A stretch of DNA of 64,000 nt, taken from NCBI GenBank assembly GCA_003281225.1, contig QCCP01000002.1, positions 154,467-218,466 on the forward strand, given 5' to 3'. The translations under genes were made by a program, and so were the position numbers. Each line of letters starts with the position of its first letter. Position 1 is the first letter of the stretch. The stretch comes from Prochlorococcus sp. AG-347-L20. Lineage in GTDB: Bacteria > Cyanobacteriota > Cyanobacteriia > PCC-6307 > Cyanobiaceae. Shown one piece after another: positions 54,442-63,559 of the stretch. Below the pieces are notes generated by a model. That model searched no databases. It was given only the letters and a program-made list of their open reading frames with translations, and was not told where the DNA came from.

Positions 54442-55239
54442 ATGATAGAAAATTCTTCTATTTGGGTAGTAAGTGATGTAGATGGTACTTTAATGGATCA
54501 CTCATATGATTTATCACCTGCTAAAGAAACTATAAAAAAACTACAAAAATTATCTATACCCGTAATTCTTTGTACAAGCAAAACCGCTTCTGAAGTAAAA
54601 GTTATTAGAAAGGAACTTAACTTGACGGATCCTTATATTGTTGAGAATGGTGCAGCAATATATGGTGAATCTCTTAAAAGAGTAAATGGAGAAATTATTC
54701 TTGGAATAAAATACGAAACTCTTGAAGAAATCTTAAATTTTATTTCTAAAGAAATTGATTACAAACTTACTCCTCTTAATAATCTCACTGATCAAGAAGC
54801 CACTCAGCTTACAGGTTTAGAAGGCAACTCATTGAACTTAATGCGTGATAGACACTGGAGCATGCCTTTTTTAAATCCGCCAAGTTACTTAGAAGAGAAA
54901 ATTAATATCTGTTGTAAAAAATTTAATGTTGATATTTTTAAGGGCAATAGAATGAGTCACTTATTATCTACAAAATCGAATAAAGGTAAAGCAATAAATG
55001 CTCTTAAAGAATATTCAAATGTTCATAATATTGAAATTATAGGTTTAGGCGATTCTCCAAATGATTTGCCTCTACTTTTAAACTCAGATATTAAAATAGT
55101 TATCCCTGGAATAGATGGACCTAACTTAAATTTACTAGATCAATTGGAAGATTTGCAATTTACTTTAGCTTCTGAACCAAATGGATATGGTTGGAAAAAT
55201 GAAATCAATAAACTGATAAAAAAGCGAGAACTAAGTTAG
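54442..55239 (+). CDS. Glucosyl-3-phosphoglycerate phosphatase (MPGP-like, HAD type IIB)
   Basis: 265 residues of the Cof/MPGP-type HAD group. Motif I is WVVSDVDGTLMDHS (D-x-D), motif II is VILCTSKTASEVKVIR and the last acidic motif is IIGLGDSPNDLPLLLNSD. PYIVENGAAIYG is the mannosyl-phosphoglycerate phosphatase signature. It would release phosphate from glucosyl-3-phosphoglycerate. The start follows the phosphorylase stop by two bases, and the glycerate kinase starts four bases after its end. Confidence 0.88.
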   Translation: MIENSSIWVVSDVDGTLMDHSYDLSPAKETIKKLQKLSIPVILCTSKTASEVKVIRKELNLTDPYIVENGAAIYGESLKRVNGEIILGIKYETLEEILNFISKEIDYKLTPLNNLTDQEATQLTGLEGNSLNLMRDRHWSMPFLNPPSYLEEKINICCKKFNVDIFKGNRMSHLLSTKSNKGKAINALKEYSNVHNIEIIGLGDSPNDLPLLLNSDIKIVIPGIDGPNLNLLDQLEDLQFTLASEPNGYGWKNEINKLIKKRELS

Positions 55240-55243
55240 AAAG

Positions 55244-56188
55244 ATGAAAGATTTAGATATTACTTTTCCTCTTGATAAATTTGAAAAATTAATTATTGAT
55301 ATTGGTTGGGAATCCTTGGATGATTGGTTCAATTTTTGGAATAATCAAAGAAACATTCTATCAATTGATCAATATTGGAACAATAAAGTAAATGATGATT
55401 GGATTTGGGGTTTGGCTTTACCTCTTTTATCTCAAGCTTATAAATTTCAAAATAATTTTTCTGATAGAAAAATAATTGGAATCTCAGCTTTACCTGGTAC
55501 AGGTAAAACAACACTAGGTAAATGGCTTGAAGCTATATCGTTAAAATTAAACTTCAAAATTGCGGTTATTTCAATTGATGACTTTTATCTCCCATCAAAT
55601 GAAATGCAATTAGCAATCAAGAATAACCCTTGGAATGTTTCAAGAGGGTTTCCTGGTAGTCACTCAGTAAAATTAATGTATGAAAAATTATTAAATTGGA
55701 AGATAAATGGAGAATTAAGTGTACCAGTTTTCGATAAATCTTTAAGAAATGGTTTAGGAGATAGATCTCATTGGAGAATAGATAAACCCGATTTATTAAT
55801 TCTTGAGGGATGGTTTTTGGGAATAAAACCTTACTCTATTGATATAAATGATCGAACTATAAATGCAAAAAATTTGAGTCCCAACGAATTATCTTATTTA
55901 TTAAAAATTCAAAATAACCTTAACGAATATTTAGACATTTGGACTTTAATAGACAATATTTGGCACTTAAAGCCCTTGAAATTTGAATATATGAATATAT
56001 GGAAAACAAATCAGGAAAAAGAAATGTTTTTAAGGAAGGGTAATGCCCTTCAAGATGAAAAATTATCTAATTTCTTAAGAATGCTTAATTTCTCAATTCC
56101 TCATAAAAGTTTTGAGGATATAAAATCATACGCGCTTTTATTAATTGATCAAGAAAGAAATTTAGTTGAGGCTGGATTGAATTTGTAG
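55244..56188 (+). CDS. D-glycerate 3-kinase-like P-loop kinase
   Basis: 314 residues of the phosphoribulokinase/uridine kinase superfamily. The P-loop is SALPGTGKTTLGKWL (83-90), then VISIDDFYLPSNEM, SRGFPGSHSVKLMYEKLLNW and VFDKSLRNGLGDRSHW, and Walker B LLILEGWFLG. This pattern is that of plant/cyanobacterial glycerate kinase. It would return the glycerate released by the phosphorylase to 3-phosphoglycerate, closing the cycle. It is the last of the three-gene plus-strand run. Confidence 0.87.
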   Translation: MKDLDITFPLDKFEKLIIDIGWESLDDWFNFWNNQRNILSIDQYWNNKVNDDWIWGLALPLLSQAYKFQNNFSDRKIIGISALPGTGKTTLGKWLEAISLKLNFKIAVISIDDFYLPSNEMQLAIKNNPWNVSRGFPGSHSVKLMYEKLLNWKINGELSVPVFDKSLRNGLGDRSHWRIDKPDLLILEGWFLGIKPYSIDINDRTINAKNLSPNELSYLLKIQNNLNEYLDIWTLIDNIWHLKPLKFEYMNIWKTNQEKEMFLRKGNALQDEKLSNFLRMLNFSIPHKSFEDIKSYALLLIDQERNLVEAGLNL

Positions 56189-56247
56189 AATTTTCTTAAT
56201 TTCTTTTTTTTCAGTAATTTTTTATACATTTTATTTAGCTCTAAATA

Positions 56248-56508
56248 GTGTTTAATAAAAAATTATTTTGCTGTTTGGTGATGGTTGAGTTTTCTTACAA
56301 AAATGAAGGCTGTAGAATGGTTGTCTTGAGATGTATTGGTCCATCAAATTTTTTCTTAGAGAGAGTTTTATTCCCAACTGATATTCTTACTTTTATGGCC
56401 CCAAATGATTCAAGAGTTGAAATCTGGGGAAATGAATTATATGGACCTAAGTTGGAAGAAAGAATAAGAATTTCTGCTGATAATGAAGATTCGACTTTAG
56501 TGGCTTAG
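56248..56508 (+). CDS. DUF1830-domain protein
   Basis: 86 residues matching the small cyanobacterial DUF1830 family (LFCCLVMVEFSYKNEGC, FFLERVLFPTDILTFMAP and RVEIWGNELYG). It starts at GTG 56248; an ATG at 56281 is the alternative, but the N-terminal Cys pair is part of the family pattern, so the longer form is preferred. Function unknown. Confidence 0.75.
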   Translation: MFNKKLFCCLVMVEFSYKNEGCRMVVLRCIGPSNFFLERVLFPTDILTFMAPNDSRVEIWGNELYGPKLEERIRISADNEDSTLVA

Positions 56509-56597
56509 AAGAGATATTGCCTAATTGTCTTCGAGTCAAAATTTTTAACAAATACCTATTTTTTATTGATATTATCAAACTAGTTTTAGTTTCATAG

Positions 56598-56723
56598 ATG
56601 TATTATTTTTCTTCCTTTGCAATAGGAGGTTTTGTTCCTTCTGCTGCTATCGCTGGCGTTTTACTTTTAGTAGGGTTAGGAGCCTTCTTTTATCTTGGTA
56701 TTAAAGGACCTACAGATTATTAA
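56598..56723 (+). CDS. 41-residue single-helix membrane protein
   Basis: MYYFSSFAIGGFVPSAAIAG then a hydrophobic helix (VLLLVGLGAFFYLGI) and the polar end KGPTDY. The size and shape resemble the small subunits of photosystem or cytochrome/NDH complexes, but I cannot match it to a named one. It stands 64 bases before the next micro-ORF on the same strand. A real gene is likely. Confidence 0.6.
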   Translation: MYYFSSFAIGGFVPSAAIAGVLLLVGLGAFFYLGIKGPTDY

Positions 56724-56786
56724 ACATGATTTAATGAACAATATATAATTTTAATTTTTCATAACCTTCTTGAATAAGTTACCACT

Positions 56787-56921
56787 ATGGATTTAACAAC
56801 CATTTTATTTATATTAAGCTTACCTTTCGTTTTATTAACAGTTTATTTTGGGACAAAAAATGATTTCTACGAGAGTGAAAATTATAAAGGAGATGGTTGT
56901 GCTCACGATGTTAAAAGGTAA
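56787..56921 (+). CDS. 44-residue single-helix membrane protein
   Basis: MDLTTILFILSLPFVLLTVY then FGTKNDFYESENYKG and a Cys/His-containing tail (DGCAHDVKR). N-terminal membrane helix with a polar tail. It lies between the previous ORF and the convergent secreted protein at 56930, with an 8-base gap. No family recognised. Confidence 0.55.
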   Translation: MDLTTILFILSLPFVLLTVYFGTKNDFYESENYKGDGCAHDVKR

Positions 56922-56929
56922 CTTCATTA

Positions 56930-57199
56930 CTATTTACCTCTAAAAACACAGGTCCATCTACTATCAAATTGCCAAACAGGTTTGTATATTTCATTAGTAA
57001 TTTTTTCACCCGCCTTATTACATGTGTCTAAATCTTTCATGGGAATAGAATGTAACGAAGGACTTGTTATTCCACTAACTTCTGGCCTTGCTCCAGGCCC
57101 TTGTCTATAAGTTCCAATTATTAACCAATAGTTAGCTTTCGCAGAATTAAAGATTAAGGAAAAAAGAAAAAATAATAATAAAATAGATTTTTTTTTCAT
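56930..57199 (-). CDS. Small secreted protein
   Basis: 89 residues with signal peptide (KKKSILLLFFLFSLIFNSAK, then A-N) and a compact mature domain with two Cys (DLDTCNKAG and RWTCVFRGK). YWLIIGTYRQGPGARPEVSG gives it a Tyr/Gly-rich start. No domain is recognised. It is divergent from uppP, with 68 bases between. Confidence 0.65.
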   Translation of the reverse strand: MKKKSILLLFFLFSLIFNSAKANYWLIIGTYRQGPGARPEVSGITSPSLHSIPMKDLDTCNKAGEKITNEIYKPVWQFDSRWTCVFRGK

Positions 57200-57267
57200 T
57201 TTTATATACTAGCTTTTAATTTATAAATGTAAATTGCTATTAATTAATTAGGTAATTTAATAATTTT

Positions 57268-58068
57268 TTGGAATATCTAAAATTTGTTTTATATGGATTA
57301 ATTCAAGGGTTGACGGAATTTATTCCTGTAAGTAGTACAGCTCATTTAAAAGTTATATCTCTTTTTTTAGGTATTGATGATCCTGGAGCATCTTTGTCCG
57401 CTACTATTCAACTTGGAAGTGTTCTAGCCATAGCTTGTTATTTTAGGAATGATATTTTTAATTTCAGAAGTCAAGCTTCCAAAAAATTTCTTGAATATCT
57501 TTTACATGAAAAATTATTAAAGTCCATTTTGATTGGTACTATCCCAATTATTTTGCTTGGTGGGAGTATAAAAATATTTATCCCTTCTTTTTTTGAAAAC
57601 GTTCTTCGTTCAAATTTATCAATAGCATTGGTCTCGTTTCTAATGGCTTTTTTTATGTACTTGGCAGATAGTTCTAAAAGAGGTTCTATTAATATTAAAA
57701 ACCATAATTATTCAGATAGTTTTTTGATAGGTTTCTTTCAGGCATTTGCCATTTTCCCAGGTGTTTCAAGATCGGGGGTAACTATTTCTAGCGCTCTAAT
57801 ATCAGGATGGGATAGAGGCGATGCCGCCAAATTTTCCTTTCTTTTAGGGATGCCAGCTATATCTCTTGCTGCGATTGTTGAGTTTATTTCTTCTTTTAAT
57901 GATTTTTTTTCATTGGGGTTCCTTCCTCTTTTTGTTGCTCTTATTACGACATTTTTGTCATCTTTATTAGCTATAGATTTCTTATTAAAGTATTTTTCTT
58001 CCAATGGGTTGAAAATATTTATTATCTATCGAGTTATTTTTGGTGTAGTGATTCTTTTAAATTTATAA
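57268..58068 (+). CDS. uppP: Undecaprenyl-diphosphatase
   Basis: Membrane enzyme of 266 residues that recycles undecaprenyl pyrophosphate for cell-wall synthesis (bacA type). Landmarks are GLTEFIPVSSTAHLKVIS, the (E/Q)-x3-E-like loop and FPGVSRSGVTISSALISGWD. About eight hydrophobic helices are visible. The start is TTG at 57268, giving M-E-Y-L-K; no ATG is available upstream or near. Confidence 0.95.
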   Translation: MEYLKFVLYGLIQGLTEFIPVSSTAHLKVISLFLGIDDPGASLSATIQLGSVLAIACYFRNDIFNFRSQASKKFLEYLLHEKLLKSILIGTIPIILLGGSIKIFIPSFFENVLRSNLSIALVSFLMAFFMYLADSSKRGSINIKNHNYSDSFLIGFFQAFAIFPGVSRSGVTISSALISGWDRGDAAKFSFLLGMPAISLAAIVEFISSFNDFFSLGFLPLFVALITTFLSSLLAIDFLLKYFSSNGLKIFIIYRVIFGVVILLNL

Positions 58069-58128
58069 TGAGATGTTGAGAAAAAATTTTTTGCAATTGT
58101 GTTAAGGTTTTAAAAAAAATTCTTTCTA

Positions 58129-58281
58129 ATGAACATTTTTATATCTTTCCAATTAGGTGAAGTAGAAGTTTCAAATTTTACTATATTGGTTTTAGCTTTT
58201 TTTTCTTCTTTTACTTTCATAGCAGTCGGCATAAGTTCGTATAAACTTTACAAATCCCTTATTAATGAAGACGATCAGTAA
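58129..58281 (+). CDS. 50-residue single-helix membrane protein
   Basis: MNIFISFQLGEVEVSNFTIL then a membrane helix (VLAFFSSFTFIAVGIS) and a charged tail (SYKLYKSLINEDDQ). The stop codon is directly before the tRNA end (convergent). Shape recalls small photosynthetic-complex subunits, but no match is certain. Confidence 0.55.
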   Translation: MNIFISFQLGEVEVSNFTILVLAFFSSFTFIAVGISSYKLYKSLINEDDQ

Positions 58282-58355
58282 TCGGAACGGCGGGATTTGA
58301 ACCCACGACCCCCACTACCCCAAAGTGGTGCGCTACCAAACTGCGCTACGCCCCG
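58282..58355 (-). tRNA. tRNA-Pro (anticodon GGG)
   Basis: On the minus strand the 7-bp acceptor stem CGGGGCG pairs with CGTTCCG (one G-U), the D-loop carries TTGGTAGCGC, the anticodon stem CCACT/AGTGG encloses the loop TTGGGGT (anticodon GGG) and the T-arm is GTGGGTTCGAATCCCGC. Position 58282 is the discriminator base A. CCA is not encoded. It reads CCC/CCU proline codons. It lies 27 bases upstream of the msrA end. Confidence 0.93.
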
Positions 58356-58382
58356 TTTCTTTACTATAAAGATAACATTTAT

Positions 58383-59111
58383 CTAAATGTTATTCTTTAG
58401 GGGATTGTTATCAGATCTCAATACACACTTGTCAACTTCCCAATTAAAGTTTTCCCATATATGGTCTTCTAATTTATAGTTGCTTCCAGTAAAAACTCCT
58501 AACTTTACTTTTGTAGGTGAAGCAGAGCAATACTGCCTACTCCCAGCTGATGCAAGATATTGTTGATGGTATTGTTCCGCATAAAAATATGAATCAATCA
58601 TTTTTATTTCCGTTTCAATTAAACCAAGATTGTTTTTGTTTAGTTCGTTTTGATATTGTTCCTTACTGGCTAGTATATTTTTAATATTATTTTCATTTTT
58701 GAAATATATTGCAGATCTATATTGGGTTCCCATATCATTACCCTGCCTGTTTTTTTGAGTTGGGTCATGACATTCCCAAAACATTTTTAATAAATCACAT
58801 ACATCTATTTCTCTTTTATCCCATATAACTCTTACAACTTCTGAATGACCAGTTAAGCCAGAACATACTTCATAATAAGTTGGATTGCTTTTTTCTCCAC
58901 CAGCATAACCTACAGAAGTTGTGACAACTCCGGGAAGTTTCCAAAAACATTTTTCTGCTCCCCAGAAACAACCACATCCAAAAATTATTTCATCTTCTTC
59001 TACATTGGGATCTTTTTTGATATCAGTTTTTAATATTCTATGTAATGAATAAGCTTCATTAGTTAAATTTTCCTCTTCATTATTCATAATGTTTTTCAGG
59101 AATTTAAACAT
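58383..59111 (-). CDS. msrA: Peptide methionine sulfoxide reductase MsrA
   Basis: Repairs the S-form of methionine sulfoxide. The catalytic motif IIFGCGCFWGAEKCFW is near residue 45, with GYAGGEKSNPTYYEVCSG, GHSEVVRV and YFYAEQYHQQYL. At 242 residues it has an N-terminal extension of about 40 residues and a C-terminal tail of about 35, longer than minimal MsrA. The start could be the ATG at 59111 or that at about 59087 (MNNEEENL). Confidence 0.93.
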   Translation of the reverse strand: MFKFLKNIMNNEEENLTNEAYSLHRILKTDIKKDPNVEEDEIIFGCGCFWGAEKCFWKLPGVVTTSVGYAGGEKSNPTYYEVCSGLTGHSEVVRVIWDKREIDVCDLLKMFWECHDPTQKNRQGNDMGTQYRSAIYFKNENNIKNILASKEQYQNELNKNNLGLIETEIKMIDSYFYAEQYHQQYLASAGSRQYCSASPTKVKLGVFTGSNYKLEDHIWENFNWEVDKCVLRSDNNPLKNNI

Positions 59112-59149
59112 AATTTAAATTTTTTTATTATAAGAAAAAAAAATAACTT

Positions 59150-60895
59150 TTAGCCCTTAACAATTCTAGTGGCTAGTTCTCTCTCCCAAAGTTGTTTATA
59201 TAGCCCATTTACTTTTATTAAATCTTTATGGGCCCCTTCTTGTACTATTTCTCCTTTTTCCATTACTAAAACCCTATCACAGGTAGCTGCAACAGAAAGT
59301 TGGTGACTAATCATTATGATTGTTTTATTACTTCTATAACTCATTTCATCTATTATTCCAGCTGCTGTTTTATTATCTACGCTTGCTAATGCATCATCAA
59401 GAACAACAATAGGAGAATTAACAAGTAGTGCTCTTCCTAGTGCAGTTCTTTGCCTTTGTCCACCACTTAATGTAATACCTCTTTCACCGACAATAGTTTT
59501 AAACCCTTGTGGAAAACTATTGATATCATCAATTATTCCAGCTTTTGTAGCGCTTTCTTTAACTAAATATTTAGATGCTTTGGGCTCTCCAAAACTTAGG
59601 TTTTCTGAGATTGTAGAAGTAAATAAGAATGCTTCTTGAGGAACGATTGAAATATTTTTTCTAAGATCACTTAATTTTAAAGTTTTTACATCAATTTCAT
59701 CTAAAAATAACTGATTATCTGGAATTTCAATAGTCCGTCCTAGAGACTTGGCTAGTGTTGTCTTGCCACAACCTACTGGGCCAACTATTGCAATAAGTTC
59801 TCCAGGATAAATTTTAAAATTTAGACCATTTAATGAATTAAATTTTGATCCTGGATACTTGATTGTTAAATTTTTTGCTTCTAAGAATCCTTTAATCTTT
59901 CGTTTTAAAAATTTGGTTTCTGCTCTATCTACAATATTTGGAGTGTTCTGAAAGATTTCTTCCACACGATCTAAACTTACTTGACCGAGCTGAAAAGTAT
60001 TTAAGGTAAAACCTAATAGAGCTGTAGGGAAGACAAGTCTCTCTACGTAAAGAATTAAAGCTACTAAACCACCTATCGAAATAAATCCACTCTCTAGCTG
60101 AAAAGTTCCTAATGATAATAAAATTAATAATGAAATTGAGGAAATACCTTGCAACAATGGGAATAGAGTGCTCGCTGTCCTTGCAAGTTTTATCGCTGAA
60201 TTTCGATAGGCATTATTATATATGTTAAATTCTTTTTTCTCAGCATTCTCTTGAGCATAAATTTTGATGGCACTGATGCCAGAAAGATCTTCTTGTATTA
60301 GATCACTAAGTTTTGATAATGATTCTTGTTGAGCTTTTCTTTGATTAACCATTCTGCCACCGAATAGACTTACAATTCCAAGGATTAATGGAAATATCAT
60401 TAAAGCCGATATTGTTAATGTTTTATTAATTGAAAACATTGAAGGAATAGTGAATGAATAAGCTAAAACAATGTTGCATAAGCTCAAAACAGTAAAACCT
60501 AAAAGTCTTCTTATATTTTCAACATCACTTGTAGCTCTACTTATAATATCTCCACTCCCTTTTTTTTGGATCCATTCTGGATCTTGAATAAGTAAATGGT
60601 CAAAAAGTTTTTGACGAAGATTTACCTCTACTTTTCTACCTATGCCGAAGACAATTTGTCTTGAAAATAATCTTATTAAACCCATACAAGTTGCTAAAAA
60701 TATTAACCACAAAGATTTAGAAATAATAAAATCCGAAGAAAACCCATTTTGTAATTGATCAATTATGTTTTTTACTTCTAAGGGTATTACAACACTTAAT
60801 ATATTTACTATTAAGAGAGCTAAAGCTCCATAAAAAAATTCTTTTTTGTATGGTCTTAGGTATTTAGATATAACTTTTATTTTTAAATTTTGCAT
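59150..60895 (-). CDS. ABC exporter, fused membrane-ATPase (MsbA-like)
   Basis: 581 residues: six transmembrane helices (about 15-305) joined to a nucleotide-binding domain with Walker A AIVGPVGCGKTTLAKSL, signature ITLSGGQRQRTALGRALL, Walker B IVVLDDALASVD and H-loop TIIMISHQLSVAATCDR. It acts as a homodimer or heterodimer. The substrate could be lipid A (an lpxD gene is in the window) or other lipids/drugs, not decided here. It is divergent from the DUF3288 gene. Confidence 0.9.
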   Translation of the reverse strand: MQNLKIKVISKYLRPYKKEFFYGALALLIVNILSVVIPLEVKNIIDQLQNGFSSDFIISKSLWLIFLATCMGLIRLFSRQIVFGIGRKVEVNLRQKLFDHLLIQDPEWIQKKGSGDIISRATSDVENIRRLLGFTVLSLCNIVLAYSFTIPSMFSINKTLTISALMIFPLILGIVSLFGGRMVNQRKAQQESLSKLSDLIQEDLSGISAIKIYAQENAEKKEFNIYNNAYRNSAIKLARTASTLFPLLQGISSISLLILLSLGTFQLESGFISIGGLVALILYVERLVFPTALLGFTLNTFQLGQVSLDRVEEIFQNTPNIVDRAETKFLKRKIKGFLEAKNLTIKYPGSKFNSLNGLNFKIYPGELIAIVGPVGCGKTTLAKSLGRTIEIPDNQLFLDEIDVKTLKLSDLRKNISIVPQEAFLFTSTISENLSFGEPKASKYLVKESATKAGIIDDINSFPQGFKTIVGERGITLSGGQRQRTALGRALLVNSPIVVLDDALASVDNKTAAGIIDEMSYRSNKTIIMISHQLSVAATCDRVLVMEKGEIVQEGAHKDLIKVNGLYKQLWERELATRIVKG

Positions 60896-60975
60896 TTTAT
60901 TTTGCCGATATGATTAAGATAATGTTTCATTTTTGAATATGTGAGCTAATTTTATAAATGATTCAGTATTTATTT

Positions 60976-61272
60976 ATGGGGAACGAGCAAACTCATCCAT
61001 TACATGAAACCGACAAGAACATTATAGATTCCCTTATAACTAAAAAATCACCAGAGGACCTTGATTATATAAATTTAGCAAGATTAATAAATCGTTATAC
61101 CAATTTCCCTGGAGAAATTGAAATTAAAAATGATATTGAAAAAATTTTAAAATTTTGGAAAATCACTAAAAATGAACTTTTTTCAAAAACAAAAAATATT
61201 TGGTCTAAAAGCTTCAGACCTTCTAATACAAATAAAGATTTAGTTGGCTCAAGTTTTGACACCTCAAATTGA
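60976..61272 (+). CDS. DUF3288-family protein
   Basis: 98 residues starting MGNEQTHPLHETDKNIIDSL. The rest of the pattern (DLDYINLARLINRYTNFPGE, DIEKILKFWKITKNELF) matches the small DUF3288 cyanobacterial family. An earlier ATG at 60958 would add six residues; the 60976 start matches homologues better. Function unknown. Confidence 0.75.
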   Translation: MGNEQTHPLHETDKNIIDSLITKKSPEDLDYINLARLINRYTNFPGEIEIKNDIEKILKFWKITKNELFSKTKNIWSKSFRPSNTNKDLVGSSFDTSN

Positions 61273-61305
61273 ATTTTATCTGCCTAATTTTTCTTTAATA
61301 AATAA

Positions 61306-62340
61306 ATGTTTTCTAATCCATCAAACGCTGAAATCCTAAATAATTTGTTAGAGGGAAAGAACCTTGATGATTTAACTTCTAGATCCTTAATGCAAAGATG
61401 GCTTAATGATGAAATTTCAGATGTTGAAACAGGAGCTTTTTTGAGTGCTTTGAGAGCTAAGAGCTCTACAGGGGTCGAACTAAGTTCTATGGCAGAGGAA
61501 TTATTAAAAGTTTGCGAATTGCCAGTAGCAAGACCAAATTTGTATTTAGTAGACACTTGTGGAACAGGGGGAGATGGAGCTAATACTTTTAATATTTCAA
61601 CTGCAGTAGCATTTGTAGCTGCATCTTGTGGGGTAAAAATTGCAAAACACGGAAATAGAAGTGCAAGTGGGAAAGTTGGTTCTGCTGATGTTTTGTTGAA
61701 TCTTGGCTTGGATTTAAATTGTTCATTAGAAAAAGTAATCACAGCCGTAAGTGAAATTGGAATAACTTTTTTGTTCGCACCTGTTTGGCATAAATCTTTA
61801 ATAAAACTTGCGCCATTAAGAAAGACCCTTGGAATAAGAACAGTATTTAATCAACTTGGACCATTAGTAAATCCTTTGAGACCCAATGCGCAAGTTTTGG
61901 GTGTTGCATCTGAGGAACTTTTAAAACCTATGGGAAGCGCGCTTTTAAAAATGGGTATGAATAGAGCCATAGTCGTTTATGGTTCTGGCGGTCTTGATGA
62001 AGCTTCGCTTCAAGGTGGAAATAAATTAGTATTTATCGAAAATGGTGAATTACGGTTTTCAGAAATAAATATTTCAGATTTTAATTATGAAAATATATCT
62101 AACGAAAAGCTTGTAGTTTCTGATCTTGACTCTAACGAGGAAATATTAAAGTCTGTTTTAAATGGTTCCGGACAAAAAGCTCATATTTATGTAGTTGCCT
62201 TGAATTCTGCTTTAGTGCTTTGGGCCGCAGGAATTGAAGATGATTTAAATGAAGGGTTTAATAAAGCTTTATTTTCTATTAGTCAAGGAGATCCTTGGAA
62301 AAAATTTTTACTTTTAAAAAACTATTTATCCGAAAATTAA
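61306..62340 (+). CDS. trpD: Anthranilate phosphoribosyltransferase
   Basis: 344 residues, tryptophan synthesis: anthranilate + PRPP gives phosphoribosyl-anthranilate. [19 protein letters not shown] is the PRPP loop, [17 protein letters not shown] holds the anthranilate-binding loop, and [20 protein letters not shown] is also typical. Followed by carA after 15 bases on the same strand. Confidence 0.97.
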   Translation: MFSNPSNAEILNNLLEGKNLDDLTSRSLMQRWLNDEISDVETGAFLSALRAKSSTGVELSSMAEELLKVCELPVARPNLYLVDTCGTGGDGANTFNISTAVAFVAASCGVKIAKHGNRSASGKVGSADVLLNLGLDLNCSLEKVITAVSEIGITFLFAPVWHKSLIKLAPLRKTLGIRTVFNQLGPLVNPLRPNAQVLGVASEELLKPMGSALLKMGMNRAIVVYGSGGLDEASLQGGNKLVFIENGELRFSEINISDFNYENISNEKLVVSDLDSNEEILKSVLNGSGQKAHIYVVALNSALVLWAAGIEDDLNEGFNKALFSISQGDPWKKFLLLKNYLSEN

Positions 62341-62355
62341 TTAATTACAACATTG

Positions 62356-63495
62356 ATGAATAATCCATATAAGAAAAACGCGAAATTAGTTTTAAGTAAT
62401 GGAATTGTATTCCCAGGATTCTTTTTTGGTTCTTCTGGTACAGCCATTGGTGAAATAGTTTTTAATACCGGAATGACCGGATATCAAGAAGTTATTACTG
62501 ATCCGAGTTATTATGGACAGTTATTAACATTCACTTATCCAGAGATTGGAAATACTGGTATAAATTTTGAAGATTCAGAATCTAATATTAATGTTAAAGG
62601 TATAATTGTTAGAAATTTTTCGTTAAATAACAGCAATTGGAGATCCAAAAAGAATTTTAATCAATGGTTAGTTGAGAAAAATATCATAGGTCTTTATGGA
62701 ATTGATACAAGGGCGCTTGTTAAAATTTTAAGATCGAGTGGTGCGATGAATGGAGTTATCACCTCCCTAGATAAAACTGATGAAAGTTGTTTAAAGATAA
62801 TTCAAGATACCCCAAAGATGGAGGGGTTGAATTTATCAAAAGTAGTTTCAACAAAGCAACAATATTTATGGAAAAGTCATACACAAACATTATTTGATAT
62901 GAGAAAAAGATATGCTGAATCTTCTAAAAAATTAAAAATAGTAGCAATTGATTTTGGAATTAAAAATTCAATTCTAAATAGACTTGTATCCCATGGTTGT
63001 GAAGTTTTGGTTTTACCTCATCGATCTTCTCTAAATGATGTTCTATCTAACAAGCCGGATGGTATATTTTTCTCTAATGGTCCAGGGGATCCTTCTTCTG
63101 TTTCTGAAGGTATAGACTTGGCAAAATCACTTATTGAATATGGTGAAATACCCATGTTTGGTATTTGCCTTGGCCACCAAATATTTGGGTTAGCATTAGG
63201 AGGTTCAACTTATAAATTACCCTTTGGACATCGTGGTTTAAATCATCCTTGTGGGGAAAATAATAAAATTGAAATAACTAGTCAGAATCATGGTTTTGCC
63301 ATTGATCCTAATTCTCTCTCAAAGGACATAGTTAGAATAACCCACTATAACCTTAATGATAATACTGTAGCTGGGCTAGAGGTGAATAATAAGCCAATAT
63401 TTAGTGTGCAATATCATCCTGAAGCAGGACCTGGCCCACATGATTCAGATTATTTATTTAAAAAATTTGTTTCTCTAATGTTAGAAAGATGTTGA
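62356..63495 (+). CDS. carA: Carbamoyl-phosphate synthase small subunit (glutaminase)
   Basis: 379 residues. N-terminal part LVLSNGIVFPGFFFGSSGTA and GEIVFNTGMTGYQEVITDPS. C-terminal class I amidotransferase with MFGICLGHQIFGLALGG (nucleophile Cys) and SVQYHPEAGPGP (His-Glu). It feeds ammonia to CarB for pyrimidine and arginine synthesis. A TTG one codon upstream at 62353 is possible; the ATG at 62356 is used. Confidence 0.97.
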   Translation: MNNPYKKNAKLVLSNGIVFPGFFFGSSGTAIGEIVFNTGMTGYQEVITDPSYYGQLLTFTYPEIGNTGINFEDSESNINVKGIIVRNFSLNNSNWRSKKNFNQWLVEKNIIGLYGIDTRALVKILRSSGAMNGVITSLDKTDESCLKIIQDTPKMEGLNLSKVVSTKQQYLWKSHTQTLFDMRKRYAESSKKLKIVAIDFGIKNSILNRLVSHGCEVLVLPHRSSLNDVLSNKPDGIFFSNGPGDPSSVSEGIDLAKSLIEYGEIPMFGICLGHQIFGLALGGSTYKLPFGHRGLNHPCGENNKIEITSQNHGFAIDPNSLSKDIVRITHYNLNDNTVAGLEVNNKPIFSVQYHPEAGPGPHDSDYLFKKFVSLMLERC

Positions 63496-63545
63496 CATAT
63501 TGTTTTCTTTTGATTTGATAATTACATTTGATATATTAATTTTTT

Positions 63546-63550
63546 GGAGG
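63546..63550 (+). promoter_or_regulatory. Strong ribosome binding site before the STAS gene
   Basis: GGAGG at 63546-63550, an exact Shine-Dalgarno core, rare in this AT-rich genome. It lies 9 bases before ATA at 63560 and 6 before ATC at 63557, whereas the first ATG (63623) is over 70 bases away. It therefore marks a start upstream of the ATG. Confidence 0.7.
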
Positions 63551-63559
63551 TATTAAATC

